64,000 nucleotides of DNA from Pseudomonas maumuensis (GTDB taxonomy: Bacteria; Pseudomonadota; Gammaproteobacteria; Pseudomonadales; Pseudomonadaceae), in contig NZ_CP077077.1 in assembly GCF_019139675.1 (NCBI RefSeq), forward strand, positions 62,001 to 126,000. The letters are read 5' to 3'. A program made the translations under genes and the position numbers. Below, piece by piece: positions 1 through 10,198 of this stretch (its first letter is position 1; every line of letters begins with the position of its first letter). The notes under the pieces were generated by a model that ran no database searches, was not told the DNA's origin, and saw only the letters and a program-made list of their open reading frames with translations.

Positions 1-537
1 TGGCTGACCCTGGCCTCGCTGCTGGGTTACGCGGTGCTCTACACCGGCTTTCTCAAGCGGGCCACGCCGCAGAACATCGTAATCGGCGGCCTGGCCGGGG
101 CCGCACCACCATTGCTGGGCTGGGTGGCGGTCAGCGGGCACCTGGGCGCCGAGCCGCTGCTACTGGTGCTGATCATCTTCGCCTGGACACCGCCGCACTT
201 CTGGGCCCTTGCGATTCATCGCAAGGAGGAGTACGCAAAAGCTGATATTCCTATGCTACCCGTTACCCATGGCGAGCGTTACACGGCCCTGCATATCCTG
301 CTCTACACCTTGATATTGCTGGCCGTGAGCCTGTTGCCCTACGCCATTCACATGAGCGGCCCGCTGTACCTGGCCTGTGCCCTGGTGCTGGGCCTGCGCT
401 TCCTGCACTGGGCCTGGGTGTTGTACCGTGGCACCCGGCCGCACGCGGCGATCAAGACGTTCAAGTATTCCATCGGCTACCTGTTCGCCCTGTTCATCGC
501 ATTGCTCGTAGACCACTACCTGTTGCTGAACCTATGA
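1..537 (+). CDS. cyoE: Protoheme IX farnesyltransferase (heme O synthase), 5' truncated
   Basis: Integral membrane prenyltransferase that makes heme O from protoheme IX for terminal oxidase assembly. The reading frame is open from the first base, so the N-terminal part with the first Asp-rich motif lies outside the window; about 178 residues remain. The conserved stretch [10 protein letters not shown] followed by [11 protein letters not shown] is diagnostic of the UbiA/CyoE/CtaB family, and the rest is made of hydrophobic segments. The stop overlaps the start of the SCO1 gene (ATGA), so the two are translationally coupled. A cytochrome oxidase assembly gene next to a copper chaperone fits the ctaB copy of a cox cluster rather than the cyo operon copy. 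Confidence 0.93.
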   Translation, partial: WLTLASLLGYAVLYTGFLKRATPQNIVIGGLAGAAPPLLGWVAVSGHLGAEPLLLVLIIFAWTPPHFWALAIHRKEEYAKADIPMLPVTHGERYTALHILLYTLILLAVSLLPYAIHMSGPLYLACALVLGLRFLHWAWVLYRGTRPHAAIKTFKYSIGYLFALFIALLVDHYLLLNL

Positions 538-1166
538 CCCGAACCCAGAAAACCGTCTTTATCCTCGTTGCCCTGGTCGCGCTGATCATGGGCCTGACCG
601 TCAACAAGGTACTCAACGACCGAGGTCAGTTGAACCCCACCGAACTGATCGATGCCGGAATCATCCTGCTGCCGCAGAGCCGTACCGTGCCGGACGTGAC
701 CATGACCGACCAGAACGGCCAGCCGCTGGTGCTGGACCAGCTCAAGGGCAAGTGGTCGTTGCTGTTCTTCGGCTACACCTACTGCCCGGATATCTGCCCG
801 ACCACCCTGGCCCAGCTGCGCCAGGTGAAGAGCGAGCTGCCCAAGGAGGCGCTGGAGCGTCTGCAGGTGGTGCTGGTGAGCGTCGACCCGAACCGCGACA
901 CACCGAACCAGCTCAAGCAGTACCTGGGCTACTTCGACAAGGATTTCGTCGGGGTGGCGGGCTCGATCGAGGATACCCAGAAGTTGGCCAACGCCTTGAG
1001 CATCCCGTTCATTCCGGCCGATACCAGCAAGCCCGGGTATACCGTGGATCACAGCGGCAACCTGGCAGTGGTCGGGCCTGACGGGCGTCAGCGTGGGTTC
1101 ATCCGTGCGCCGTTCAACAACCAGAAACTGGTGGCGCAGTTGCCGGGGCTGGTCAAGCGCGATTGA
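534..1166 (+). CDS. SCO1/SenC family copper chaperone
   Basis: Membrane-anchored thioredoxin-fold protein that helps insert copper into the CuA site of cytochrome c oxidase. One N-terminal transmembrane anchor (about residues 8-25) is followed by the SCO domain. The copper ligands are visible: Cys84 and Cys88 in YCPDICP and His173 in the VDHSG motif. The 210-residue length is normal. It starts inside the stop codon of the upstream heme synthase gene, which supports a shared role in oxidase assembly. A short GC hairpin and a REP pair follow the stop codon. Confidence 0.93.
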   Translation: MTRTQKTVFILVALVALIMGLTVNKVLNDRGQLNPTELIDAGIILLPQSRTVPDVTMTDQNGQPLVLDQLKGKWSLLFFGYTYCPDICPTTLAQLRQVKSELPKEALERLQVVLVSVDPNRDTPNQLKQYLGYFDKDFVGVAGSIEDTQKLANALSIPFIPADTSKPGYTVDHSGNLAVVGPDGRQRGFIRAPFNNQKLVAQLPGLVKRD

Positions 1167-1174
1167 GATAGTTG

Positions 1175-1194
1175 GGCCTGCTGCGCAGGCCTTT
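1175..1194 (+). terminator. Hairpin terminator after the SCO1 gene
   Basis: Seven-base arms GGCCTGC/GCAGGCC with a 3-base loop are followed by only three T residues, directly abutting the REP pair. Likely a weak intrinsic terminator for the rightward operon. Confidence 0.5.
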
Positions 1195-1252
1195 CGCCGG
1201 CAAGCCGGCTCCCACAATCGTGCAGTCTCTGTGGGAGCCGGCTTGCCGGCGA
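1195..1252. repeat. REP pair (REPIN) between SCO1 gene and metQ
   Basis: Two inverted copies of the core GTGGGAGCCGGCTTGCCGGC enclose a short unique spacer, between two convergent genes. Each core is itself a hairpin (CCGGCAAGCCGG). This is the most frequent REP type in the window. Confidence 0.9.
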
Positions 1253-1283
1253 TAGGGCCTCGAAGCGGCCCCAGGCTGCAGGC

Positions 1284-2054
1284 TTAGAACGCAGGAACGA
1301 CAGCGCCCTTGTACTTCTCGGTGATGAACTGCTTCACTTCAGGCGAGTGCAGGGCCTGTACCAGCTTCTTCACCGCGTCCGCGTCCTTGTTGTCCTCGCG
1401 GGTCACCAGGATGTTCACGTACGGAGAGTCCTTGCCTTCGATGGCCAGGGCGTCTTTTTCCGGGTTGAGCTTGGCTTCCAGCGCGTAGTTGGTATTGATC
1501 AGGGCGGCATCGACCTGGGTCAGCACACGTGGGATGGTGGCGGCTTCCAGTTCGCGGAACTTCAGGTTTTTCGGGTTCTCGGCGATGTCCTTGATGGTCG
1601 ACAGGATGTTCGTGTTGTCCTTGAGCTTGATCACCCCGGCCTTGTCCAGCAGCAGCAGGGCGCGGCCGCCGTTGGTGGCGTCGTTGGGAATGACCACGGC
1701 GGCGCCGGAAGGCAGTTCGTCGAGCTTCTTGACCTTGGTCGAGTACACGCCCAGCGGCTCGATATGCACGCCGGCGACGCTTACCAGGTGAGTACCCTTG
1801 GCCTTGTTGAACTCATCCAGGTACGGCTGGTGCTGGAAGAAGTTGGCGTCCAGGCGCTTTTCCGACACCTGCACGTTCGGCTGGATGTAGTCGGTGAATT
1901 CCTTGACCTTCAGTTCCACGCCTTCCTTCGCCAGCTGCGGCTTGACGAAGTTGAGGATCTCGGCGTGCGGCACCGGGGTGGCGGCGACCGTCAGGGTCTC
2001 GGCGTGGGCCGAGAAGGCCGCGACCGCGGCGACAACAGCAAGCAGCTTCTTCAT
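1284..2054 (-). CDS. metQ: Methionine ABC transporter substrate-binding protein MetQ
   Basis: Periplasmic methionine-binding component (NlpA family) of the MetNIQ importer, 256 residues. The N-terminus is a signal peptide ending in AFSAHA, with no lipobox Cys, so the protein appears to be soluble in the periplasm rather than lipid-anchored as in E. coli. A clear ribosome binding site (AAGGAG) precedes the ATG by 6 bases. It is the last gene of metN-metI-metQ, separated from metI by 64 bases that contain an 8-bp hairpin. Confidence 0.93.
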   Translation of the reverse strand: MKKLLAVVAAVAAFSAHAETLTVAATPVPHAEILNFVKPQLAKEGVELKVKEFTDYIQPNVQVSEKRLDANFFQHQPYLDEFNKAKGTHLVSVAGVHIEPLGVYSTKVKKLDELPSGAAVVIPNDATNGGRALLLLDKAGVIKLKDNTNILSTIKDIAENPKNLKFRELEAATIPRVLTQVDAALINTNYALEAKLNPEKDALAIEGKDSPYVNILVTREDNKDADAVKKLVQALHSPEVKQFITEKYKGAVVPAF

Positions 2055-2091
2055 TGATCACTCCTTGTGAGGGCCGCGACGGCCCCCGAAC

Positions 2092-2110
2092 GGGTCGGCT
2101 GGGCCGACCC
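2092..2110. other. Hairpin in the metI-metQ intergenic region
   Basis: Perfect 8-base arms GGGTCGGC/GCCGACCC with a 3-base loop. There is no T tract on either strand, so it is not a normal terminator. It may stabilise the metQ message or partly terminate transcription, giving more binding protein than permease. Confidence 0.55.
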
Positions 2111-2118
2111 CATTGGGG

Positions 2119-2793
2119 TTACTTACGGGAAAAATGCACGACCAGCTTGTCGCCGATCATTTGCAGTACCTGGACCAGGATCACCAGCAGCACCACGGTG
2201 ACGATCATCACGTCGGTCTGGAAGCGTTGGTAGCCGAAGCGGATCGACAGGTCACCCAGGCCTCCAGCCCCGACCACGCCGGCCATGGCGGTGTAGGACA
2301 CCAAGGTGATGGCGGTCACGGTAATGGCGGCGATGATGCCCGGCATCGCTTCAGGCAGCACGGCCTTGAAGATGATCTGGCGGGTGGTGGCGCCCATCGA
2401 CTGGGTAGCCTCGATGATGCCGCGGTCCACTTCACGCAGGGCGGTTTCCACCAGCCGCGCGAAGAACGGCGTGGTCCCCACCACCAGCGGCGGGATGGCA
2501 CCGGCAACGCCCAGCGAGGTGCCGGTGATCAGCACCGTGATTGGGATCATCACGATCAGCAGGATGATGAACGGCACCGAGCGCACGATGTTGACGATGG
2601 TCGCCAGCACGGCGTAGACCTTCTTGTGCTCGAACATCTGCCGTGGGCTGAACAGGAACAGCACGACGCCCAGTGGCAGGCCCAGCAGGATGATGAAGGC
2701 CAGCGAGATGAACAGCATGACCATGGTGTCGTTGGTCGCCTGCCAGATCTCGACCCAGTCGACGTTGGCGAAATAGCTGAGGATGTCCATCAA
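2119..2793 (-). CDS. metI: Methionine ABC transporter permease MetI
   Basis: Inner-membrane permease of the methionine importer, 224 residues with about five transmembrane segments. The cytoplasmic EAA-type loop that docks on the ATPase is seen in the stretch [17 protein letters not shown]. The start codon overlaps the end of metN by four bases (ATGA), indicating translational coupling. The binding protein gene follows. Confidence 0.93.
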   Translation of the reverse strand: MMDILSYFANVDWVEIWQATNDTMVMLFISLAFIILLGLPLGVVLFLFSPRQMFEHKKVYAVLATIVNIVRSVPFIILLIVMIPITVLITGTSLGVAGAIPPLVVGTTPFFARLVETALREVDRGIIEATQSMGATTRQIIFKAVLPEAMPGIIAAITVTAITLVSYTAMAGVVGAGGLGDLSIRFGYQRFQTDVMIVTVVLLVILVQVLQMIGDKLVVHFSRK

Positions 2794-3797
2794 CGCAGTA
2801 CCTCCATATGTACGTCAGCTGCAGTGAAGCGGGCGAATGCCGCCTCCATGTCTCCACCGATCAGGGCAAGGGTCAGCTGGCCATAGGGAATGTCCTTGAT
2901 GCGGTCGATGCGCCCGGCAAGGATGCTGTAGTCCACGCCGGTTTCGCGGGCCACGGTGCCCAGCAGCGGCGCGTAGGTGGCGCAGCCCTGGAAGGTCAGG
3001 CGCACGATGCGCCCCGGCACATGGGCGAAATCGTCGCGTTGCTCGTTCTCGTCGACCTGCTCGTCTTCCTGGACGAAACGCTTGGTGGTGGCGTGCTGCG
3101 GGTGCAGGAACACGTCGGCCACCGGGCCCTGCTCGACGATCTGCCCGGCGTCCATCACCGCCACGCGGTCGCAGACCCGGCGGATCACGTCCATCTCATG
3201 GGTGATCAGCACGATGGTCAGCTTCAGCTCGCGGTTGATCTCGGCCAGCAGTTGCAGCACCGAGGCGGTGGTCTGCGGGTCGAGGGCGCTGGTAGCTTCG
3301 TCGCACAGCAGGATCTTGGGGTTGGTGGACAGGGCGCGGGCGATGCCGACGCGCTGCTTCTGCCCACCCGACAGTTGCGCCGGGTACTTCTTCGCGTGCT
3401 CGGAAAGGCCGACACGGGCCAGCAGCTCGGTGACGCGCTTGTCGATCTCGCCACGCGACAGCTCGCCCGCCAGCACCAGCGGCAGGGCGACATTGTCGGC
3501 GACGGTCTTGGAAGCCAGCAGGTTGAAGTGCTGGAAGATCATGCCGACCTGCTGGCGGAAGCGCCGCAGCTGGTTCGAGTCGAAGGCGGTGACGTCTTCA
3601 CCGTCGACCACGATCTTGCCGCCGGACGGCTCCTCGAGGCGGTTGATCAGGCGCAGCATGGTGCTCTTGCCGGCACCGGAGTGGCCGATCAGGCCGAACA
3701 CCTGACCATCTTCGATGGTCAGGCTGGTCGGGTTCAGGGCCGGGATATCCCTACCGGCGACGCGGTAGGTCTTGTGGACATTTTGAAACTCGATCAC
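2790..3797 (-). CDS. metN: Methionine ABC transporter ATP-binding protein MetN
   Basis: ATPase of the MetNIQ D/L-methionine importer, 335 residues. Walker A is GHSGAGKST (38-46), the signature is LSGGQ (142-146) and Walker B ends in Asp166-Glu167. The C-terminal segment (about 260-335) matches the NIL domain that senses intracellular methionine and inhibits transport in characterised MetN proteins. First gene of the operon, divergent from katE across 223 bases; I could not identify a convincing promoter or S-box-like element there. Confidence 0.94.
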   Translation of the reverse strand: MIEFQNVHKTYRVAGRDIPALNPTSLTIEDGQVFGLIGHSGAGKSTMLRLINRLEEPSGGKIVVDGEDVTAFDSNQLRRFRQQVGMIFQHFNLLASKTVADNVALPLVLAGELSRGEIDKRVTELLARVGLSEHAKKYPAQLSGGQKQRVGIARALSTNPKILLCDEATSALDPQTTASVLQLLAEINRELKLTIVLITHEMDVIRRVCDRVAVMDAGQIVEQGPVADVFLHPQHATTKRFVQEDEQVDENEQRDDFAHVPGRIVRLTFQGCATYAPLLGTVARETGVDYSILAGRIDRIKDIPYGQLTLALIGGDMEAAFARFTAADVHMEVLR

Positions 3798-4020
3798 TGA
3801 GCGAACCTTGTGGGGCGCATGGAATTTGGGTCAGCGGTTAGCCGGGGTCGCGCATTTTAGCCTTTTCCCCTGGGTGTTCTTAGCATTAATTTCGCAATGC
3901 TCCAATCCAATCGGCATAACGCGACGGTCGGCAATCCGATTGAACGCATCCGACGGCGGCCCAGTCACTAATTGAACAAGCCCGAACGGGCAGCCTGATG
4001 ACTGATGAGGAGAGCCGAAG

Positions 4021-6165
4021 ATGCCCAGCAAGACGCCCCAGGCGCCACAGCCCAGCCCTGTCGCCGGCACCGACACCCCGGACAAGGCCAACACCAACGC
4101 CAAGCTGCAGAGCTTGGAGGCGTTTCGCAGCGACGCCAGCGGCCAGGCGCTGCGTACCAACCAGGGGGTGAAGGTTGCCGACAACCAGAACAGCCTCAAG
4201 GCAGGCGCCCGTGGGCCTTCGCTGCTCGAAGACTTCATCATGCGCGAGAAGATCACCCACTTCGACCATGAGCGCATACCCGAGCGCATCGTCCATGCCC
4301 GTGGGACTGGCGCCCATGGTTACTTTCAGAGCTACGGTTGCCATGCCGAACTGACCAAGGCCGGTTTCCTGCAAGACCCCGAGAAGATAACCCCGGTGTT
4401 CGTACGCTTTTCTACAGTGCAGGGTCCACGTGGCTCGGGCGACACGGTGCGCGATGTGCGCGGCTTTGCGGTGAAGTTCTACACCGATGAAGGTAACTTC
4501 GATCTGGTCGGCAACAACATGCCGGTGTTCTTCATCCAGGATGCGATCAAGTTTCCCGACTTCGTCCACGCGGTCAAACCCGAACCGCACAACGAGATGC
4601 CCACCGGTGGCTCGGCCCACGATACCTTCTGGGACTTCGTATCGCTGGTGCCGGAATCCGCGCACATGGTCATGTGGGCGATGTCCGACCGGGCCATTCC
4701 GCGCAGCCTGCGCATGATGGAAGGCTTTGGCGTGCATACCTTCCGGTTGATCAATGCCCAAGGCGTGGCCAGCTTCGTCAAGTTCCACTGGAAGCCACGC
4801 CAGGGCGTGCATTCGGTGCTGTGGGACGAAGCCCAGAAGCTTGCCGGTAAGGACACCGACTATCACCGCCGCGACCTGTGGGAAGCGATCGAGACCGGTC
4901 ATTACCCGGAATGGGAGCTGGGCGTGCAGATCGTGCCGGAGGCCGATGAACACAAGTTCGACTTCGACCTGCTCGACCCGACCAAGATCATCCCCGAGGA
5001 GCTGGTGCCGGTAACGCCGCTGGGCAAAATGGTGCTCGACCGCAACCCGGACAATTTCTTCGCCGAAGTGGAGCAGATCGCCTTCTGCCCCGGACATATC
5101 GTGCCGGGCATCGATTTCAGCAACGACCCCTTGCTGCAGGGCCGGCTGTTCTCCTACACCGACACCCAGATTAGCCGCCTGGGCGGACCGAACTTCCACG
5201 AGATCCCGATCAACCGCCCCGTCGCGCCCAATCACAGCAGCCAGCGCGATGCCATGCACCGCATGACCATCGACAAGGGGCGAGCTTCCTACGAGCCCAA
5301 CTCGATCGATGGCGGCTGGCCGAAGGAAACACCGCCCGCCGCACAGGATGGCGGTTTCGAGAGTTACCAGGAACGTATCGATGCAAACAAGATCCGCCAG
5401 CGCAGCGAGTCGTTCGGCGACCATTTCTCCCAGGCGCGGCTGTTCTTCCACAGCATGAGCCCCACCGAGCAGCAGCACATCATCAAGGCCTACAGCTTCG
5501 AACTGGGCAAGGTCGAGCGCGAGGCGATCCGGGCGCGGGAGGTGAACGAGATCCTGGCCAACATCGATCTCAAGTTGGCGGCAGCGGTGGCGGCCAACCT
5601 CGGGCTGCCGGCGCCGAAGGCCGGCACGGTCAAGGTCAAGGGCAGCAAGCCGGCGCAGTCAAAGGCCTTGAGCCAGATGAACCACCCCGGAAACATCGGC
5701 ATCAGTGGGCGCAAGATCGCCATCCTGGTGGCTGATGGCGTGGATGACGCGAGTGTCGACAAGGTGGTCAAGGCGCTGGAGGCGCAAAGTGCGCGCCCCA
5801 TGCTGCTGGGGCCGACGTCGGCACCAGTGAAGACTGCAGGTGGCAAGCAGCTGTCGGTGGATGCGTCGATGGAGGGCATGCCGTCGGTGATGTTCGACGG
5901 TGTATGGGTGCCGGCGGGCAAGGCTTCGTTGGAGGCGCTGGAAAACAGCGGCGTGGCCAAGCACTTCCTGCTCGAGGCCTATAAGCACCTCAAACCCATG
6001 GGCATCGCCAGTGAGGGCAAGCTGCTGCTGAACAAGCTGGGGCTCAAGGTAGATGCGGGGCTGTTGCTGGGCGATGACCAGAAGGCGTTCGAGGCCTTCT
6101 TCAAGGCAGTCGAGGGGCACCGGGTGTGGGCGCGGGAGGCAGTTGCCGAAGCTGTTCCTGCATAA
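4021..6165 (+). CDS. katE: Large-subunit (clade 2) catalase HPII
   Basis: Heme catalase that breaks hydrogen peroxide into water and oxygen, 714 residues, the size of the large-subunit class. The catalytic His is His92 in [10 protein letters not shown] and the proximal heme ligand is Tyr379 in RLFSYTDTQ. The C-terminal part (about 560-714), starting near [11 protein letters not shown], is the extra class-I-glutaminase/DJ-1-like domain that only large catalases have. A GAGGAG site precedes the ATG. In pseudomonads this gene is usually RpoS-dependent; I see no clear promoter to confirm that. Confidence 0.95.
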   Translation: MPSKTPQAPQPSPVAGTDTPDKANTNAKLQSLEAFRSDASGQALRTNQGVKVADNQNSLKAGARGPSLLEDFIMREKITHFDHERIPERIVHARGTGAHGYFQSYGCHAELTKAGFLQDPEKITPVFVRFSTVQGPRGSGDTVRDVRGFAVKFYTDEGNFDLVGNNMPVFFIQDAIKFPDFVHAVKPEPHNEMPTGGSAHDTFWDFVSLVPESAHMVMWAMSDRAIPRSLRMMEGFGVHTFRLINAQGVASFVKFHWKPRQGVHSVLWDEAQKLAGKDTDYHRRDLWEAIETGHYPEWELGVQIVPEADEHKFDFDLLDPTKIIPEELVPVTPLGKMVLDRNPDNFFAEVEQIAFCPGHIVPGIDFSNDPLLQGRLFSYTDTQISRLGGPNFHEIPINRPVAPNHSSQRDAMHRMTIDKGRASYEPNSIDGGWPKETPPAAQDGGFESYQERIDANKIRQRSESFGDHFSQARLFFHSMSPTEQQHIIKAYSFELGKVEREAIRAREVNEILANIDLKLAAAVAANLGLPAPKAGTVKVKGSKPAQSKALSQMNHPGNIGISGRKIAILVADGVDDASVDKVVKALEAQSARPMLLGPTSAPVKTAGGKQLSVDASMEGMPSVMFDGVWVPAGKASLEALENSGVAKHFLLEAYKHLKPMGIASEGKLLLNKLGLKVDAGLLLGDDQKAFEAFFKAVEGHRVWAREAVAEAVPA

Positions 6166-6169
6166 TCGG

Positions 6170-6186
6170 GGGCTGCTTTACAGCCC
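6170..6186. other. GC hairpin downstream of katE
   Basis: Arms GGGCTG/CAGCCC with a five-base loop lie just after the katE stop and touch the REP pair. No T tract follows, so termination here would need help from the REP structure or Rho. Confidence 0.4.
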
Positions 6187-6201
6187 ATCGCCGTGGTTCG
6201 T

Positions 6202-6264
6202 CGCCACGACAAGCCGGCTCCCACAGATTGTAGGCGGCCCCTGTGGGAGCCGGCTTGCCGGCGA
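6202..6264. repeat. REP pair between katE and the lipoprotein gene
   Basis: Inverted REP cores flank a 16-base spacer. The left copy carries the variant stem CGCCACGACAAG; the right copy is the standard core. Convergent intergenic location. Confidence 0.88.
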
Positions 6265-6280
6265 TGAGGCCCTGACAGGT

Positions 6281-6988
6281 TTATTGCTGATGAGGAATCA
6301 ACACCACCTGCGCCGGCAATGAACGCTGGATCTCATGCTTCTGCTTCAGCTCGAAGCCACTGTCGAGCTTGCGCACCCGCTTCTCCAGAAGGGTCTTGAG
6401 CCAAGGTGCATCCTCGGTGCGCGGCACCTGGAACACCACCTCGCACTGATAACTCACCACGTCTGCCGCGATATCGTCCAGCTGGCGGCGCATCGCCCGG
6501 CTATCGGTGGTTTTCAGCGCCACGACGGTGGTCGGCGCGGTCGGGTCGATCACCCGGGCCTTGGGCTTCGACGCGGCAGCCTTGAGCGCCGCTTCGGCCT
6601 TTTCCAGTTCGGCCTTGCGTGCCTGGGCCACGGCATCGCCGCCGGTCAGGGCCGGTGCTTGCGGCATCAACGCCCGGGCACGGGCCAACGCCGTGGCGGC
6701 GGCGTTCACATCGCCTTTTTGCAGGACGATCTGGCTACGGCGCAGGTAGGCCTCGGCCAACTGGCGCTGATGCGGTTCGAGGCGGGCATCATCCGGCGCC
6801 TGGGTCTGCAAGGCGGTCAGTTGATCCTCGGCGGTGGCCAACTCGTTGCTGGCGATGCTTTGCTCGAGCTGCTGCCAGGCATCGGGTTGGGCAGGCGCCA
6901 CCGGCTGTTCGGCCGGCTTGCTGGAGCAGGCAGCCAGGAACAGGGAAAACGCGGCAACAAGTAGATAACGTGAGGCGAACGGCTTCAT
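6281..6988 (-). CDS. Uncharacterised lipoprotein next to the znu locus
   Basis: Predicted outer- or inner-membrane lipoprotein of 235 residues with a signal peptide and lipobox LAAC (lipidated Cys21). After a Pro/Ala-rich linker come helical, TPR-like segments rich in Ala, Leu, Glu and Arg (about 35-130), then a C-terminal region rich in charged residues. I recognise it only as a conserved Pseudomonas protein found beside znuB. It is codirectional with znuCB but separated by about 130 bases, so a shared transcript is uncertain. Function unknown. Confidence 0.8.
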   Translation of the reverse strand: MKPFASRYLLVAAFSLFLAACSSKPAEQPVAPAQPDAWQQLEQSIASNELATAEDQLTALQTQAPDDARLEPHQRQLAEAYLRRSQIVLQKGDVNAAATALARARALMPQAPALTGGDAVAQARKAELEKAEAALKAAASKPKARVIDPTAPTTVVALKTTDSRAMRRQLDDIAADVVSYQCEVVFQVPRTEDAPWLKTLLEKRVRKLDSGFELKQKHEIQRSLPAQVVLIPHQQ

Positions 6989-7117
6989 TCCTGCGACTCT
7001 CTATTTGCGCAAAAAGCGAGCAAGTCTACACCCAGGTGCGCACGCTCGAAAACAGGTCTTCTCAGACTCGAAACCTGCAAAAAGGTTGCAGGATGTGCCT
7101 GCGCACACCCTGAAAAT

Positions 7118-7900
7118 TCAGCGTTTCGGCAACGCCAGGCTCAGCAAGAATAGCACTGCCGCACAGACCACGATCGAAGGCCCGGCCGGGGTGTCCTTGA
7201 ACCAGGACAGCGCCAGGCCCCCGCAGACCGCGCAAACGCCAAGCAGGCTGGCGCCCACGGCCATCTGTTCCGGTGAGCGGGCGTGACGCTGTGCCGCGGC
7301 GGCCGGGATGATCAGCAGCGAGGTGATCAGCAGCACGCCGACGATCTTCATCGCCACCGCGATCACCACGGCGATCAGCAGCATCAGCGCCAGGCGCAGG
7401 CCGGTCACTGGCAAACCTTCGACCATCGCCAGTTCCTCATGCACGGTGACAGCCAGCAGGGGCCGCCAGAACATCGCCAGCAGCATCAGCACCAAGGCGC
7501 TGCCGCCGAGGATCCAGGCCAGGTCGGTGGTGCTGATCGCCAGCAGGTCGCCGAACAGGTAGGCCATCAGGTCGATGCGCACATCGTGCATGAAGCTCAG
7601 CACCACCAGGCCCAGCGACAGGGTGCTGGGGGCGAGGATGCCGAGCAGGGTGTCCGAGGCCAGTGGCTGGCGCTGTTGCAGAGTCACCAGCAGGATCGCC
7701 AGCAGCAGACAGCCGATGGTCACCGCCAGTGCCGGGCTGACGTCCAGGGCGAAGCCCAGGGCCACGCCGAGCAGCGCGGCATGGGACAGGGTGTCGCCGA
7801 AATAGGCCATGCGCCGCCAGACCACGAACGAACCCAAGGGGCCGGCGACCAGCGCCAGCGATACACCGGCAAGCAGGGCGTAGAGAAGAAAATCAGCCAT
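7118..7900 (-). CDS. znuB: Zinc ABC transporter permease ZnuB
   Basis: Inner-membrane permease for high-affinity zinc import, 260 residues with seven to eight hydrophobic segments (ABC-3 family; [15 protein letters not shown] is a family hallmark). I chose the ATG giving [10 protein letters not shown], preceded by GGAG, over an ATG 24 bases upstream that has no ribosome binding site. The start overlaps the last bases of znuC, consistent with translational coupling in zur-znuC-znuB. Confidence 0.92.
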   Translation of the reverse strand: MADFLLYALLAGVSLALVAGPLGSFVVWRRMAYFGDTLSHAALLGVALGFALDVSPALAVTIGCLLLAILLVTLQQRQPLASDTLLGILAPSTLSLGLVVLSFMHDVRIDLMAYLFGDLLAISTTDLAWILGGSALVLMLLAMFWRPLLAVTVHEELAMVEGLPVTGLRLALMLLIAVVIAVAMKIVGVLLITSLLIIPAAAAQRHARSPEQMAVGASLLGVCAVCGGLALSWFKDTPAGPSIVVCAAVLFLLSLALPKR

Positions 7901-8666
7901 GCTTGCAGTGCTCTCCGTGAACATGGGCGCCGGGGGCGATCACCGAACCGTGCAGGTCGTGGCTGTGATCGTGATGGTGGTGATAGATGGCCAGGCTCGG
8001 GGCGTTCTGGCCGAACAGCTCGACGAAGGCCGGGTCGTTGCTGACCTGTTCCGGGTGGCCCGAGCAGCACACATGGCGGTTGAGGCAGACCACCTGGTCG
8101 GTGGCGCTCATCACCAGATGCAGGTCATGGCTGACCATCAGCACGCCGCAGCCGTGGCGGTCGCGTAGGCGGGTGATCAGGTTGTACAGCTCGGTCTGGC
8201 CAACCACGTCGACGCCCTGCACCGGTTCGTCCAGTACCAGCAGTTCGGGTTCGCGCAACAACGCGCGGGCCAGCAGCACGCGCTGCATCTCGCCGCCGGA
8301 GATAGTCTGGATCGGACTGTCGATCACCTGCTCGGCGCCGACTTCCTGCAGCGCCGCCAAGGCTGTCGCACGGTCTACACCGGGCACCAGGCGCAGGAAG
8401 CGCAGCACCGACAAGGGCAATGTGGCGTCCACCTGGATCTTCTGCGGCATGTAGCCGATGCGCAGCCTGGGCTTGCGCCATACCTTGCCGCGGTGCGGCT
8501 TGAGCAGGCCCAGCACGGCGCGCACCAGGGTGGTCTTGCCGGCGCCGTTGGGGCCGATCAGGGTGACGATCTGCCCGGGCGCGACCGCCAGGTCGATGCT
8601 GTCGAGCACCGCTTCGCCGCCGAAACTGACGCCGACCTGCTCGAGGCGGATCAAGGCGTCGCTCAT
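7893..8666 (-). CDS. znuC: Zinc ABC transporter ATP-binding protein ZnuC
   Basis: ATPase of the ZnuABC importer, 257 residues. Walker [10 protein letters not shown], signature SGGEMQR and Walker B LLVLDEP are present. The C-terminus is His-rich (HHHHDHSHD and later [10 protein letters not shown]), as is common in zinc transport ATPases and possibly zinc-binding. The open frame continues far upstream, but [10 protein letters not shown] overlapping the zur stop codon (ATGA) is the natural start. Part of zur-znuC-znuB. Confidence 0.94.
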   Translation of the reverse strand: MSDALIRLEQVGVSFGGEAVLDSIDLAVAPGQIVTLIGPNGAGKTTLVRAVLGLLKPHRGKVWRKPRLRIGYMPQKIQVDATLPLSVLRFLRLVPGVDRATALAALQEVGAEQVIDSPIQTISGGEMQRVLLARALLREPELLVLDEPVQGVDVVGQTELYNLITRLRDRHGCGVLMVSHDLHLVMSATDQVVCLNRHVCCSGHPEQVSNDPAFVELFGQNAPSLAIYHHHHDHSHDLHGSVIAPGAHVHGEHCKHG

Positions 8667-9148
8667 GCCTTGCCCCGGCAGTTGCCGCACAGGCCGACCA
8701 CTTCGACCGTTTGCGTCTCGACCGCAAAACCCACGGCATTGGCGCTGCTGACGATGGCGTCGCTGATGCTGTTCTGTTCCAGCTCGATGGCCACGTGACA
8801 TTCGCGGCAGATCAGGAACTGCCCCTGGTGCGCATGCTCGGGGTGACTGCAGCCGATGAAGGCGTTGAGCGAGGCGATGCGGTGGACCAGGCCGTTTTCC
8901 AGGAGGAAGTCCAGGGCACGATAGACGGTCGGTGGCGCGGCGCGGCGGCCGTCCTGCTCGCTGAGCACGGCGAGGATATCGTAGGCGCCCAGCGGCTTGT
9001 GGCTCTGCCACACCAGTTCCAGCACGCGGCGGCGCAGGGCGGTCAGGCGCAGGCCCTGACGGTTGCACAGCGCGTCGGCCTCGGCCAGCGCACTGTGGAC
9101 GCAATGGGAGTGATCGTGGGGACGGTGGGCCAGCGGCGTGATGGACAT
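8663..9148 (-). CDS. zur: Zinc uptake regulator Zur
   Basis: Fur-family repressor that shuts off zinc import when zinc is plentiful, 161 residues. The winged-helix part (about 28-95) contains [15 protein letters not shown], and the C-terminal dimerisation part keeps the structural zinc cysteines in CRECH and CGNC. The first 20 residues are His-rich. It heads the zur-znuC-znuB operon and diverges from znuA; the 66-base gap contains a Zur-box-like palindrome, implying autoregulation. Confidence 0.94.
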   Translation of the reverse strand: MSITPLAHRPHDHSHCVHSALAEADALCNRQGLRLTALRRRVLELVWQSHKPLGAYDILAVLSEQDGRRAAPPTVYRALDFLLENGLVHRIASLNAFIGCSHPEHAHQGQFLICRECHVAIELEQNSISDAIVSSANAVGFAVETQTVEVVGLCGNCRGKA

Positions 9149-9174
9149 GGGCAGCGACGGTTCAGGATGGAGAC

Positions 9175-9187
9175 GTTATTATGTTAC
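9175..9187. promoter_or_regulatory. Candidate Zur box
   Basis: GTTATTATGTTAC matches 9 of the 12 defined positions of the proteobacterial Zur half-palindrome GTTATANTATAAC as I remember it. It lies between the divergent zur and znuA starts, where one repressor dimer could control both directions. Confidence 0.6.
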
Positions 9188-9214
9188 CTGTTTCTGACGA
9201 CCCGAGTATCCACC

Positions 9215-10123
9215 GTGTCCCGAATCCTTGCCCTCTTTGTCGCTTTCATCGCTTTTTCTGCCCACGCTGACGTGCGCGTGCTGACCAGTATCAAGCCCCT
9301 GCAACAGATCGCCGCCGCCGTTCAGGACGGTGTCGGCAGCGCCGATGTGCTGCTGCCGCCGGGCGCCTCTCCACACAACTATGCGCTGCGCCCCTCTGAC
9401 GTGCGCAAGGTCGCCGATGCCGACCTGTTGTACTGGATCGGCCCGGACATGGAAGGCTTCCTGCCCCGTGTGCTGAGCAGTCGCGCCAAGCCGAGCGTGG
9501 CCGTGCAGTCGCTTGCGGGCATGCAGCTGCGCCATTTCGGTGAGGACAGCCACTCTCACGAGGAGGAAGACCACGACGATCACGACCATGACCATCGTCC
9601 TGGCAGCCTCGATGCGCATCTGTGGCTGTCGTCGGTGAATGCTCGGGTGATCGCGACGAAGATGGCCGGCGACCTGGCGACGGCCGATCCGGCCAATGCC
9701 GCGCGCTACCAGGCCAACCTCAAGCAGTTCTTCGAGCGCCTGGATGCCCTGGATGCGCGCATCAAGCAGCGCGTGGCGGGAATCGCCGGCAAGCCATATT
9801 TCGTGTTTCACGAGGCGTTCGACTACTTCGAGGCCGCCTATGGCCTGAAGCACACCGGCGTGTTCAGCGTGGCCTCCGAAGTGCAGCCGGGCGCGCAGCA
9901 TGTTGCCGCCATGCGCAAACGCCTGCAGGCGGTGGGCAAGACCTGTGTGTTCAGCGAGCCGCCGCTGAGGCCGCGCCTGGCCGAGACGCTGACGGCCGGG
10001 TTGCCGGTGCGGTTGGCGGAGCTGGATGCGCTGGGTGGGGGCGACAAGGTGGATGGCAAGGGCTATGAGCGCTTGCTGGAGAAGCTGGGCGGCGACCTGG
10101 CCGGCTGCCTGGAGCAGCTGTAG
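9215..10123 (+). CDS. znuA: Zinc ABC transporter substrate-binding protein ZnuA
   Basis: Periplasmic zinc-binding protein of the ZnuABC importer, 302 residues. I chose the GTG start (VSRILALFVAFIAF..., a compact signal peptide cleaved after SAHA). An in-frame ATG at 9167 would place the Zur box inside the gene. The zinc-site His is in PPGASPHNY, and the flexible metal-collecting loop HSHEEEDHDDHDHDH is present, followed by the DAHLW motif. The stop codon TAG forms part of the REP sequence that starts at this point. Confidence 0.93.
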   Translation: MSRILALFVAFIAFSAHADVRVLTSIKPLQQIAAAVQDGVGSADVLLPPGASPHNYALRPSDVRKVADADLLYWIGPDMEGFLPRVLSSRAKPSVAVQSLAGMQLRHFGEDSHSHEEEDHDDHDHDHRPGSLDAHLWLSSVNARVIATKMAGDLATADPANAARYQANLKQFFERLDALDARIKQRVAGIAGKPYFVFHEAFDYFEAAYGLKHTGVFSVASEVQPGAQHVAAMRKRLQAVGKTCVFSEPPLRPRLAETLTAGLPVRLAELDALGGGDKVDGKGYERLLEKLGGDLAGCLEQL

Positions 10124-10186
10124 GAGCGGCTTCAGCCGCGAAACGGGCGCCACGCTGTGTGGCACCCGCTTCGCGGGTGATCGCGG
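10120..10186. repeat. REP-like element overlapping the znuA stop codon
   Basis: A second REP type, with core GTAGGAGCGGCTTCAGCCGC, begins on the last sense base of znuA and contributes its TAG stop. A partner hairpin ACCCGC-TTC-GCGGGT follows. Convergent junction of znuA and thrB. Confidence 0.75.
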
Positions 10187-10198
10187 TGTTATCGCCCT

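Noticed and set aside
2056..2118. metI-metQ hairpin as a riboswitch or terminator
   Set aside because: Only one simple stem with no T tract and no conserved riboswitch core (no SAM aptamer pattern).
3886..5478. 530-codon minus-strand frame over katE
   Set aside because: Opposite the catalase and extends into the metN-katE promoter region; composition shows no real protein.
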